NCBI RefSeq assembly: GCF_900302495.1
Contig: NZ_OMKW01000001.1
Coordinates: 558,001-622,000 of the forward strand
Direction of reading: 5' to 3'
DNA length: 64,000 nt
DNA from: Pontivivens insulae
GTDB taxonomy: Bacteria > Pseudomonadota > Alphaproteobacteria > Rhodobacterales > Rhodobacteraceae
Positions 26,720 through 34,795 of the stretch are shown here, piece by piece. Both the position numbers and the translations under genes were made by a program. A model generated the notes under the pieces. That model was not told the DNA's origin. It worked only from the letters and a program-made list of their open reading frames with translations, and made no database searches. How positions within the stretch are numbered: position 1 is the first letter of the stretch; each line of letters starts with the position of its first letter.

Positions 26720-27670
26720 ATGAGCCGCAAGACAACTCATATGCTGCGTCCGCTTCTGGTGTTCAGTTGGCTGGACTGGTGGCGCACGGCGATCCGAGTG
26801 GTGACCGGGGTGGGCGAACGAAATCTGTTCCTCGCCGCCGGTGGTATGGCGTTTTTCGCGACCCTTTCCATCTTTCCCACGATCACGCTGCTCATATCCT
26901 CTTACGCCTATTTCAGTGATCCGTCCGAATTGGTGCGGCAGGCGGGGCAGCTCGAAGCGGTGATGCCGCCCAGTGCCTATGAGCTGGTCTATGGTCAGGT
27001 CCATCGTGCCCTGCAAACGCCGCAGGCTGATTTCGGGGTTGCTGGGCTGATTTCCATTGCGTTGATCCTGTGGGCCGCGCGGGCGGGATCGAACGCGTTG
27101 CTACAGGGCCTTACGCTGGTCTTCTCGGATGTTGGGAAGCGCAGCTTTCTTCGGCACACGATGACAGCCATCCTGTTGACGATTACGATAATCGGGGTGG
27201 TGATCTTCACAGCACTGGTCGTCATCGCCGTTCCCATTGCCCTGCAATTCCTGCCTTTGGGCGGTGGGACCGAGACATTCGCCCGGGCGCTCACCTATCT
27301 GATCGGTCTTTGCGCCATGATGATCGCCATTGGCATTCTCTATCGCTATGGGCCAAATCGCCGTGGCAATCGCATTCCCTTGCTCAGCTTCGGGGGGCTG
27401 GTGGCCGGATTGCTTTGGCTGCTCGCGTCCATCCTGTTCAGCTACTACCTCAAGAATTTTGGGAACTATAACGAAGTCTATGGATCGATCGGTGCGGTCG
27501 CGGCACTGATGATGTGGTTCTTTGTCAGCTCATTCGTTGTCCTGTTCGGAGCGCTTCTGAACTTCGAAATCGAACGTCAGCCGCTTTTCTCCAAGACCCT
27601 CAAGCTGGCCGATGATCCGCTGGGTTCTGAAGATTCTGAGCAATCTGCGGAATTTCTGCACGGATCCTGA
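26720..27670 (+). CDS. YihY/virulence factor BrkB family membrane protein
   Basis: A 316-residue inner-membrane protein with about six helices. RNLFLAAGGMAFFATLSIFPTI near the N terminus, RAGSNALLQGL and YGSIGAVAALMMWFFVSSFVVLFGALLNFEIER near the C terminus are family landmarks. It was once called ribonuclease BN, a label now known to be wrong. Function remains unclear. It is followed 60 bases later, same direction, by the DUF4153-type gene. Confidence 0.9.
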   Translation: MSRKTTHMLRPLLVFSWLDWWRTAIRVVTGVGERNLFLAAGGMAFFATLSIFPTITLLISSYAYFSDPSELVRQAGQLEAVMPPSAYELVYGQVHRALQTPQADFGVAGLISIALILWAARAGSNALLQGLTLVFSDVGKRSFLRHTMTAILLTITIIGVVIFTALVVIAVPIALQFLPLGGGTETFARALTYLIGLCAMMIAIGILYRYGPNRRGNRIPLLSFGGLVAGLLWLLASILFSYYLKNFGNYNEVYGSIGAVAALMMWFFVSSFVVLFGALLNFEIERQPLFSKTLKLADDPLGSEDSEQSAEFLHGS

Positions 27671-27729
27671 GCGGTCTCTCATCCCGTTTTCGGCCCACTC
27701 CTGACCTAACAAAAAGGCAGGAGACACCA

Positions 27730-29262
27730 ATGCAGCAGATCCCGATCATCCCCGGAATACCTACACGCTTGGCGCTGGATGGGTTCTGGCTGACCAGTAC
27801 GCCGGAAGCTGAGCGGACCGCGGCCGAGCCCGAGCATCGCCGCGAAGCAGGTGAGCGGCGCCGATGGCTTGCACTCGCCATCCTACTTATCATTGCGGCG
27901 GGGGACATTCTGTTTTGGAAGACATTCCCGGCCTTGTCGCAGGCGATCTTCGCGTATGTTGTTTTCGGAGTGGCCGCTCTCGTCAGCCCGGTCCGGCGAG
28001 AGCGTTTGCCCGCCGCCCTGGGCACCCTGACCCTGGGTGCGCTTCCGGTCATCGAGTATGCACAGTTCTTGTCGGTGTCGATCCTGATCGCGGCAACGCT
28101 GACCGCGTTGATCGTGGCCCACATACCGCGAGAGGCTAGCCTTGCGCGCAGCAGCCTGCGCTTGCTCGCTTCGGTTCCAATCGGTGCCGTTAGGGACGCA
28201 AGCCGCGCCTGCGTCACGTCCCGTCCTTTGGCGGAAACAATGGATCGGGGCTATGTCATTCGCTTTCTGCAAGGGTGGGCCGTGCCCATTGGCGGCTGCC
28301 TTGTCTTTGGAGCGCTGATCTTTGACGCCAACCCGCTGCTGCAATCCTATCTGACATGGCAGCCGGAATTCGAATTCCCGATCTCGCGGGTTTTTCTGTG
28401 GGTAGGAATCGGCCTGTTGTGCTGGCCTCTGCTTCAGCCCGCTCAGGCAGCAGTTAACCCCAAAGAAAACTTACGAGACTGGAATGTGCCATCCTTCGGG
28501 GTGAACGCATTGTCCGTCTTCCGCGCGTTGATCGCATTCAACGTCCTGATTGGCCTCCAGACGCTGCTCGATCTGGGGATCTTTCTGGGCGGGGCGCAAT
28601 TGCCCGAGGGGATGACCTATGCCACCTACGCGCATCGCGGGGCCTATCCGCTACTGGCGACGGCACTTCTTGCAGGTGGCTTTGCGCTTCTGGCCCGACC
28701 CTACCTGCGTGAGCGGCGCGGACTGGTCGCGCTGATGATGCTGTGGCTTGCGCAAAATGCAGCCCTGTGCGCATCGGCGCTTTTGCGTCTGGACCTCTAC
28801 ATGGATGCATACGGTCTGACTTACCTGCGCGTGCGCGCCGTCATCTGGATGGTGCTGGTCATGATCGGGCTCGGTCTGATCGCCTGGCAGGTCTGGCGTC
28901 AATGTCCCAACCGCTGGCTTACGATGCGCTTCATCGCGCTGGGGGGCGGTACACTCTATCTCTGTTGTTTCGTCAATTTCGCAGCACTCATCGCGCATCA
29001 GAACCTGACCCGTGGCGGGAGCATTGACTGGTACTACACCTGCAATCTGCCAAACACGGCACGTGGCGCGATAGAGCTGGCCCTTGCACAAAACTCCTCG
29101 CTTCGTGAGGAATATGCAAACCACGCCTATCGATGCGCGGACTACGGGCCGTTCATCTCGGATTGGCGGAATTGGGGCTTTCGCAAAGCCCGCGTCATCA
29201 GCACAATCGCGGCCGTCGAACAAGGGGAGCTCCGTGATGAAAATCCTGATCGTGGACGATGA
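27730..29262 (+). CDS. Polytopic membrane protein of the DUF4153/DUF4173 type
   Basis: A 510-residue protein with roughly ten or more hydrophobic helices. LPEGMTYATYAHRGAYPLLATALLAGGFAL and the later conserved TYLRVRAVIWMVLVMIGL suggest the DUF4153/DUF4173 group; I recognise the pattern but cannot search. The soluble C-terminal stretch (about 430-510) has paired cysteines (YYTCNLPN, YRCADYG) and probably faces the periplasm. Its end overlaps the response-regulator gene by 26 bases, so it is translationally linked to the two-component pair and may act with it, for example as sensor. Confidence 0.72.
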   Translation: MQQIPIIPGIPTRLALDGFWLTSTPEAERTAAEPEHRREAGERRRWLALAILLIIAAGDILFWKTFPALSQAIFAYVVFGVAALVSPVRRERLPAALGTLTLGALPVIEYAQFLSVSILIAATLTALIVAHIPREASLARSSLRLLASVPIGAVRDASRACVTSRPLAETMDRGYVIRFLQGWAVPIGGCLVFGALIFDANPLLQSYLTWQPEFEFPISRVFLWVGIGLLCWPLLQPAQAAVNPKENLRDWNVPSFGVNALSVFRALIAFNVLIGLQTLLDLGIFLGGAQLPEGMTYATYAHRGAYPLLATALLAGGFALLARPYLRERRGLVALMMLWLAQNAALCASALLRLDLYMDAYGLTYLRVRAVIWMVLVMIGLGLIAWQVWRQCPNRWLTMRFIALGGGTLYLCCFVNFAALIAHQNLTRGGSIDWYYTCNLPNTARGAIELALAQNSSLREEYANHAYRCADYGPFISDWRNWGFRKARVISTIAAVEQGELRDENPDRGR

Positions 29263-29914
29263 TCCCCGGCTGCGAGAGCTTGTCTCGATCGCATCGGACA
29301 GGGCTGGTTTCGATGTGAGCACGGCTGGCGACGGCGCGACGGCTCTGATTCAGGCGGAACAGGTTTCACCGGATCTGATCGTCCTCGATATCGGCTTGCC
29401 AGAGCTGGACGGCTTCGAGGTGTTCCGCCGCATTCGCGGCCGGGCTGATGTGCCGATCCTCTTCCTGACAGCACGGGATGAGGAGATTGATCGCGTTCTG
29501 GGGTTGGAGCTTGGCGCGGACGATTATGTGACAAAGCCATTCAGCCCCCGCGAACTCGTCGCACGCATTCGCACGATCCTGCGACGGTCCCAGCCGTCCG
29601 CTACTGCTGCGGCAGATGTGTTCGGTCCTTTGCGCATCGACCGTGCCCGTCATTCCGTACATGTCGACGGTGCGCCGGTCGCGCTGACCGGAACAGAGTT
29701 TGCGCTGCTTGGTCAGCTGATGGAAAACCCTGGCCAATTGTGCAGCCGCGCTCAACTGGTCGCGGGGCATTGGGGACCGCGCTCACTCGTCTCTGATCGC
29801 ACGCTGGACAGCCACCTGCGAAACCTGCGGCTAAAGCTGGCCGATGCAGGCGTGCCGGAGATGCTGGAAACCGTGCATGGTGTCGGATTGCGCCTGCGGT
29901 CGGGGCAAGCATGA
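29237..29914 (+). CDS. OmpR-family response regulator
   Basis: A 225-residue transcription factor: receiver domain with Asp7/Asp8, phosphoacceptor Asp51 (VLDIGLPELDGF), Thr78 and Lys100 (YVTKPFS), then an OmpR winged helix (LTGTEFALLGQLMENPGQLCSR to VSDRTLDSHLRNLRLKL). The ATG at 29237 has GGGGAG seven bases upstream and is chosen over the longer open frame. It overlaps the membrane-protein gene upstream by 26 bases and the kinase gene downstream by four. Confidence 0.94.
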   Translation: MKILIVDDDPRLRELVSIASDRAGFDVSTAGDGATALIQAEQVSPDLIVLDIGLPELDGFEVFRRIRGRADVPILFLTARDEEIDRVLGLELGADDYVTKPFSPRELVARIRTILRRSQPSATAAADVFGPLRIDRARHSVHVDGAPVALTGTEFALLGQLMENPGQLCSRAQLVAGHWGPRSLVSDRTLDSHLRNLRLKLADAGVPEMLETVHGVGLRLRSGQA

Positions 29915-30858
29915 CGCGCCGTTGGCGGCCGCCGCTGGTTCTGGTCCTGATGGGGGCACTTGGCGGATCGCTTGCCGTGACATTCCTTGGCTTGATCCTC
30001 TTTCGTTATCTGGGGCCAGAGATCGGGTTTCGTCTGGCCGCAGCCATCGTGATGGCAGGGATCGCGGCGGCTACGATGGTGCTCGCCTGGCTCTTTGCGC
30101 GGCTTCTCATGCGTCCGATGCAGGCGCTCGAACATTATGCGATTGGCGTTCAACGGGGGCAGGATGTAGCCCCACCCGTCCGCTTTGGCACGCAAGAGCT
30201 GCACCATACCGGCCAGGCCGTCCTGGCGATGGCGCGAAGCCTGCAAGATGGGGAGGCGACGGTGCGCAGCTACACTCAGCACGTTACACATGAGCTGCGC
30301 ACGCCGGTGACGGCCATCCGCGCGGCTGTGGAGTTGCTGGACGATGCCGACCTGACCTCATCGGATCGCGCGCTCTTGCAGCAGATTGACGGTGCGCGCG
30401 GACAGATCGAGGATCAACTGACAGCATTGACCGAAGCCGCCCGCGCCCGTGCCACGCGGTTTGAGGGAACATCCACCCTTAGGGACGTTGACCTTCCAGC
30501 GATGCACCCCGACCTGACAGTCGTTGAAGAAGGACGCGATCTGACCCTCCCGATCCCGGTTGAGGCACTCACGATTATCCTGCACCAGCTGTCACGCAAC
30601 GCCGGTGAACACGGGGCCACGCGCGTCACAGTTCTTGCAACACTGGCGTCAGTTACGCTCTGCGATGATGGCCCTGGCATCTCAGACGGACATGCAGACC
30701 GCATTTTTGAGCCATTCTTCACGAGCAAACGCGACAGTGGCGGCACGGGGATGGGCCTCTCAATTGCCAGAAACGTTGCGCTGGCCCATGGTTGTGAGTT
30801 GGAGCTTGTCTGCAGCACGTCCGGGGCTTGCTTCCGCCTGCACTTCGAAAGGCTTTGA
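29911..30858 (+). CDS. Sensor histidine kinase with almost no sensor domain
   Basis: A 315-residue kinase. Two helices (about 10-31 and 37-63) are separated by only a few residues, so there is no periplasmic sensor. A HAMP-like linker follows, then the phosphoacceptor His127 in HVTHELRTPVTAI, an N-box around LSRNAGEHG, and ATP-lid motifs DDGPGIS and GGTGMGLSIA. It is co-translated with the response regulator (ATGA overlap). The lack of a sensor suggests detection within the membrane or through a partner such as the upstream polytopic protein (inference). Confidence 0.92.
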   Translation: MTRRWRPPLVLVLMGALGGSLAVTFLGLILFRYLGPEIGFRLAAAIVMAGIAAATMVLAWLFARLLMRPMQALEHYAIGVQRGQDVAPPVRFGTQELHHTGQAVLAMARSLQDGEATVRSYTQHVTHELRTPVTAIRAAVELLDDADLTSSDRALLQQIDGARGQIEDQLTALTEAARARATRFEGTSTLRDVDLPAMHPDLTVVEEGRDLTLPIPVEALTIILHQLSRNAGEHGATRVTVLATLASVTLCDDGPGISDGHADRIFEPFFTSKRDSGGTGMGLSIARNVALAHGCELELVCSTSGACFRLHFERL

Positions 30859-30859
30859 C

Positions 30860-31633
30860 ATGAAATTCTCCGCCAATCTGGGATTTCTGTGGACCGAACT
30901 GCCCCTGCCCGAAGCGATCCACGCTGCCGCCAATGCGGGTTTTGCGGCGGTTGAGTGCCACTGGCCCTACGCGACCTTAGCCGATGACGTGCGCGCTGCC
31001 CTTGGCGCGACCGGATTGCGGATGCTGGGTCTCAACACGTCCCGTGGCGATGTCGCCGCTGGCGAGAATGGCGTTTGCGCCTTGCCTGATCACGTCGAAC
31101 AGGCGCGCGCGAGTATTGATCAAGCGCTAACCTATGCCGCTGCCACCGGAACACGTGCGGTTCACATAATGGCCGGATTTGCCGCGGGGCCGAACGCCCG
31201 GGGCACCTTCATCGAAAATCTCACCTATGCCTGCGACAATGCCGGTGACCACCTGATCCTGATTGAGCCGCTGAACCATTTCGATGCGCCTGGGTATTTT
31301 CTCAGCACGACAGAGCAGGCGGAAGCCATCATCGCAGAGGTCGGTCACCCTAACTTGCGACTGATGTTCGACTGCTACCACGTCCAGATCATGGAGGGTG
31401 ACGTGTCGCGCCGCCTGGCGCGATTGCTGCCGATCATCGGTCACATCCAGATCGCGGGTGCTCCTTCACGCGGACGGCCCGATCAAGGGGAACTGAACTA
31501 CAGCTTCATTTTCGAAGAGCTGACGCGACATGGCTATGACCTGCCCCTCGGCGCGGAATACCGCCCCGAGGGCGGCGACACATGTGCAAGTCTGGGCTGG
31601 ATGGACACGCTTTGGTCCGCGCCGGCTGGCTGA
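30860..31633 (+). CDS. hyi: Hydroxypyruvate isomerase
   Basis: A 257-residue TIM-barrel isomerase that interconverts hydroxypyruvate and tartronate semialdehyde in glyoxylate and glycerate metabolism. The start MKFSANLGFLWTELP, LIEPLNHFDAPGYFL, LMFDCYHVQIMEGD, HIQIAGAPSRGRPDQGELNY and the C-terminal GAEYRPEG follow the Hyi pattern, including the metal-binding Glu, Asp, His and Glu. It starts one base after the kinase stop. Glyoxylate from the ureide pathway at the other end of the window could feed it, but no glyoxylate carboligase is adjacent. Confidence 0.88.
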   Translation: MKFSANLGFLWTELPLPEAIHAAANAGFAAVECHWPYATLADDVRAALGATGLRMLGLNTSRGDVAAGENGVCALPDHVEQARASIDQALTYAAATGTRAVHIMAGFAAGPNARGTFIENLTYACDNAGDHLILIEPLNHFDAPGYFLSTTEQAEAIIAEVGHPNLRLMFDCYHVQIMEGDVSRRLARLLPIIGHIQIAGAPSRGRPDQGELNYSFIFEELTRHGYDLPLGAEYRPEGGDTCASLGWMDTLWSAPAG

Positions 31634-32641
31634 TCACTTTGGCGGCCGGCCTAGCGAGGCGCGCTCGATGAAATCGGTGCGATATAAAATACTTGCTGGC
31701 TTCACGCCCGTCCGCATCCACTCGACCAGATGTTGTGCGGCCGAGGTTCCCATACGTCGATGCGGCACCCGCACCGTCGTCAGCGGCGGCTCAACCACAC
31801 GGGCGAGGTCGATATCGTCAAATCCCACAATAGAAATCTGGTCCGGCACGTTAACGCCATGGGTCCGGGCTGCCCGCAGGGCGCCAGCGGCCAGAACATC
31901 GTTGCCGCAGATCAGCACGGTGGGCCGCTCTGCTGCGCTGAGGAAGGCGGCAGCGGCCCGCTCTCCCTCCTCAATCTGGTATGGAACTTCGACAATGGTC
32001 GGGGCGGGCAGACCCCGCTCGGCCAAGGCGGCGCGCACGCCTGCCACCCGCTCCGCCGCCCGGTCATTGCCTTCGGTCGTACCCGCGATCATAGCGATCT
32101 TTGTGTGTCCTGCCGCGACAACCTTATCGACGACTTGCCGCGCGGCGGCGTCATTATCGAACCCGACGGTAAAGTGGCCGTCGGCCTTGCCGCCCGTCCA
32201 CATCAAAACATAGGGGACTTCGCGGCGGTCAAGCAGGGCGTAAATCTCCGCACTCCGCTCCGCCCCGATCAGCGCAAGCCCGTCGACGCCGCGTGCTAGC
32301 AGGGTGCGGATCTGATGCTCCTCATGCTCGCGATCATAGCTCGATGTCGCGACCAGCAAGGTGATCCCCATATCGGCAAGACTGGCCTGCAAGGTTTGCA
32401 GGCCGTGTGCAAAGACCGCATTCTCCATTGTCGGGATAACGGCCCCGACCGTATTTGTGCGGTTCGAGGCGAGGATCCGCCCGCCGAAATGCGGGGTGTA
32501 ACCAAGTTTGTTGACCGCGTCCTGTACAGCGACGCGTGTGGGCTCCTTGACGCGGTCAGGGTCGTTCAACGTCCGGGACACGGTCGCTGTGGAAACCCCC
32601 GCTTCACGGGCAACATCCGCAATGGTCGGATTCTTCGACAC
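31634..32641 (-). CDS. LacI-family regulator of the sulfopropanediol operon
   Basis: A 335-residue GntR-like LacI regulator: helix-turn-helix PTIADVAREAGVSTATVSRTLN and hinge LGYTPHFGGRILASNRT, then a sugar-type effector domain ending ILYRTDFIERASLGRPPK. A longer frame reaches 32752 but would include both operators. The GTG at 32641 with GAGGAA upstream is the better start. Divergent from the DHPS transporter and dehydrogenase genes, which it likely represses until DHPS or a product is present. Confidence 0.9.
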   Translation of the reverse strand: MSKNPTIADVAREAGVSTATVSRTLNDPDRVKEPTRVAVQDAVNKLGYTPHFGGRILASNRTNTVGAVIPTMENAVFAHGLQTLQASLADMGITLLVATSSYDREHEEHQIRTLLARGVDGLALIGAERSAEIYALLDRREVPYVLMWTGGKADGHFTVGFDNDAAARQVVDKVVAAGHTKIAMIAGTTEGNDRAAERVAGVRAALAERGLPAPTIVEVPYQIEEGERAAAAFLSAAERPTVLICGNDVLAAGALRAARTHGVNVPDQISIVGFDDIDLARVVEPPLTTVRVPHRRMGTSAAQHLVEWMRTGVKPASILYRTDFIERASLGRPPK

Positions 32642-32701
32642 ATGTTCCTCGTTTTTTGCCCATTTGTCAGGACCATAGCAACAATTCAAGCTTTGCGTAC
32701 A

Positions 32702-32737
32702 TGTAAGCGCTTGCAATGATAAATGTAAGCGCTTACA
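32702..32737. promoter_or_regulatory. Two tandem LacI-family operators of the sulfopropanediol operon
   Basis: TGTAAGCGCTTGCA (32702-32715) and TGTAAGCGCTTACA (32724-32737, perfect). Both carry the central GCGC-type core typical of LacI/GntR-like repressors. Their centres are 22 bases apart, about two helical turns. They lie between the LacI start (32641) and the small membrane protein gene (32774). Confidence 0.8.
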
Positions 32738-32773
32738 AGAATTAACGATCATTTGCCGCAGGAGGTCATGCGC

Positions 32774-32986
32774 ATGTTCAGATCAGGAATTATCCCTCTG
32801 CTCATCGCGCTTGCGCTCTTCTCGATCTTTTTCGGGAACGTGGCCATCGGCGCTGCGGACGGGCAGGTCTTCCTTACGGATGTGCAGGAAATGCTGACGC
32901 TCTTCGCGTCGGCCCTGTTCTTTGTGATGGGCGTCCTGCTGCGCGAGGCAAAAGCAAAATCAGAGAATCCAGACGGCATCAAATAG
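32774..32986 (+). CDS. Small membrane protein at the head of the sulfopropanediol operon
   Basis: A 70-residue protein with two hydrophobic helices (SGIIPLLIALALFSIFFGN and MLTLFASALFFVMGVLL) and a short charged tail. The ATG at 32774 is eight bases after GGAGG (32761-32765); the earlier ATG at 32768 is too close. It is first in the operon before the TRAP binding protein. I recall a small accessory protein encoded with DHPS transporters (hpsU-like) but cannot confirm homology. It may assist or regulate the TRAP transporter. Confidence 0.72.
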   Translation: MFRSGIIPLLIALALFSIFFGNVAIGAADGQVFLTDVQEMLTLFASALFFVMGVLLREAKAKSENPDGIK

Positions 32987-33017
32987 CCGCAAATCATTAT
33001 CCATGGGAGGATACATC

Positions 33018-34169
33018 ATGAGCCGCAAACCAGAAGAGACGGTCGCGTCCGCTGAGCGTCGCAATTTCCTGAAACTGGCCAGCACAGGTGGTTTCACCGC
33101 CGCGCTCGTCGCCGGTGCAGCAGGTACGCTGTGGTCTGATGCCGCAGCCGCGCAGACCGCGAATGAAGAGCGGGAGCGTCAGGAAGCAGCCGAGCACACA
33201 ATGGTTGTCGCAACCGCTTATGTTCTGGGTGCGAGCCGCTCCTACCCGATCATGCAGCTCGACTTCAAAGAGAACGTGCAGAACGCGACGAACGGTAAGG
33301 TCTACGTCCAGCTCGCACCCGCGGGTCAGCTGGGTGCCGGTGGTGAACTGGCCTCCAAGGTGCAGTCCGGCACCATCCAGGCCGCGCAGCACTCCCTGTC
33401 GAACTTCGCGCCATTTGCGCCCGTCGTCGATCTGATCAACATGCCGTATCTCTGCGGTTCCAACCAGCGTTTCACCAATCTCGTCAACTCCGACTACTGG
33501 AAAGAGACGGTGCACCCGCAGGTGAACGAGCGTGGGTTCAAGCCGCTCTTCTATGTCAACATCGACCCCCGTGTGGTCGCCGTGCGCGCTGGTGGCCCGG
33601 GCCCCGTGCTGACACCGGGCGATCTGGACGGCGTGAAATTCCGCGTCCCAGGCTCCGCGATGCTTCAGCAGTACTACCGCATGGTTGGCGCGAACCCGAC
33701 GCCCGTTGCATGGGGTGAGACGCCGTCCGCGATCCAGCAGGGCGTTGCAGATGCGCTCGATCCGTCGGTTGGCGCGCTCTACGTGTTCGGCTTCAAGGAT
33801 ATGCTCAGCCACGTGACCTTCACGCGCGCAGTGCCGGATTCTCAAGTCTATTCCTGCAACTTGGAGTGGTTCAACTCCATGCCGCAGGACGTTCAGGACG
33901 GGATCGACTTCGCGTCCGAGATCACGGCCCAGCAGAACCTCGCCAAGGTTCCGGCGGCCCGCGCCTATGCCATGTCCGAGCTGTCCAAGGCCGGTGTCGA
34001 GTTCCACACGCTCAGCGACGATCAGCTGGCCGAGTGGGAAGCCGCAGGTGGCTATCAGCGCTCCGAGTGGGACAGCTTCAAGATGGAGCTTGCAGGCTCC
34101 ATGGATGCGTTCGAGAGCCTCGTCGAAGCGGCCGGCACAATGGGTCGCTACTACGTGCACGACGCCTAA
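33018..34169 (+). CDS. TRAP transporter substrate-binding protein with a Tat signal (DHPS locus)
   Basis: A 383-residue DctP-family binding protein. The N terminus carries a twin-arginine signal: AERRNFLKLASTGGF, then a weakly hydrophobic stretch ending in AAAAQ. The mature domain has typical DctP features (GGELASKVQSGTIQ, DLDGVKFRVPGSAMLQQYYRMVGANPTPVAWGE). Start after GGGAGG (33005-33010). In the DHPS operon it should bind 2,3-dihydroxypropane-1-sulfonate. Tat export means it folds, perhaps as an oligomer, before crossing the membrane. Confidence 0.9.
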   Translation: MSRKPEETVASAERRNFLKLASTGGFTAALVAGAAGTLWSDAAAAQTANEERERQEAAEHTMVVATAYVLGASRSYPIMQLDFKENVQNATNGKVYVQLAPAGQLGAGGELASKVQSGTIQAAQHSLSNFAPFAPVVDLINMPYLCGSNQRFTNLVNSDYWKETVHPQVNERGFKPLFYVNIDPRVVAVRAGGPGPVLTPGDLDGVKFRVPGSAMLQQYYRMVGANPTPVAWGETPSAIQQGVADALDPSVGALYVFGFKDMLSHVTFTRAVPDSQVYSCNLEWFNSMPQDVQDGIDFASEITAQQNLAKVPAARAYAMSELSKAGVEFHTLSDDQLAEWEAAGGYQRSEWDSFKMELAGSMDAFESLVEAAGTMGRYYVHDA

Positions 34170-34178
34170 TCCGCGTCA

Positions 34179-34213
34179 GCCGGGCGGGTTTTCTTTTTCC
34201 CTCCCCGCCCGGC
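34179..34213 (+). terminator. Hairpin between TRAP binding protein and small permease
   Basis: GCCGGGCGGG, 15-base loop, CCCGCCCGGC: ten pairs, no T run afterwards. Likely tunes the high binding-protein to permease ratio. Confidence 0.55.
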
Positions 34214-34274
34214 ACATTCCAAAAAATCCCGACGAAACTCACCAGATGGCCGAACGCGGCCGATCGGAGCTGTC

Positions 34275-34781
34275 ATGCTGGGCGCAATAGACCGCAATGC
34301 GGAGAAATGGGCACTATTGGTGTTCTACACCATGCTCGTTGTCACAATGGCCGTAGAGGTGCTGCGGCGCGAAATCTTCTCATACTCCTCCATCTGGGGT
34401 GAGGAGATCGTGCGCTATTCCTTTATCTATCTCGCCTGGATTGGGGCGGCCGCCGCAGTGAAAGAGCGGGCTCACATCCGTATCGACGTGATCTTCAACT
34501 ACGTGCCGCCACGGGTGAAATCGCTCCTCTATATCTTCGGGGATCTCGTGATGCTGATCATCGCGGTGTTCTCGCTCTGGCTGAGTTTCGAGAAAGTTGG
34601 CGTGTCCTGGGAATTCGGGTCCGTCACCCACGGCCTTCGCGTCGATAAGGTGTGGTTCCTGATGGCTGTGCCCATCGGCTTTACCCTCATGATCTTCCGC
34701 CTCGTGCAGTCGCTTCTGCGCGACCTCAAAGACTTTCGTGACGGCACCCCCGTCTACGAAGGCGCAAAACTGTTCGATTGA
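34275..34781 (+). CDS. TRAP transporter small permease (DHPS locus)
   Basis: A 168-residue DctQ-type subunit with four helices. VLRREIFSYSSIWGEEIVRYSFIYLAWIGAAAAVKERAHIRID carries the WxEE and HIxxD family features. It pairs with the large permease encoded 14 bases downstream to make a sodium-driven uptake system. Confidence 0.92.
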   Translation: MLGAIDRNAEKWALLVFYTMLVVTMAVEVLRREIFSYSSIWGEEIVRYSFIYLAWIGAAAAVKERAHIRIDVIFNYVPPRVKSLLYIFGDLVMLIIAVFSLWLSFEKVGVSWEFGSVTHGLRVDKVWFLMAVPIGFTLMIFRLVQSLLRDLKDFRDGTPVYEGAKLFD

Positions 34782-34795
34782 GGGGAGGCTGACAC

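Noticed and set aside
32997-34160. 387-codon open frame antisense to the DHPS TRAP binding protein
   Set aside because: Overlaps a gene with Tat signal and DctP motifs; no independent evidence for expression.
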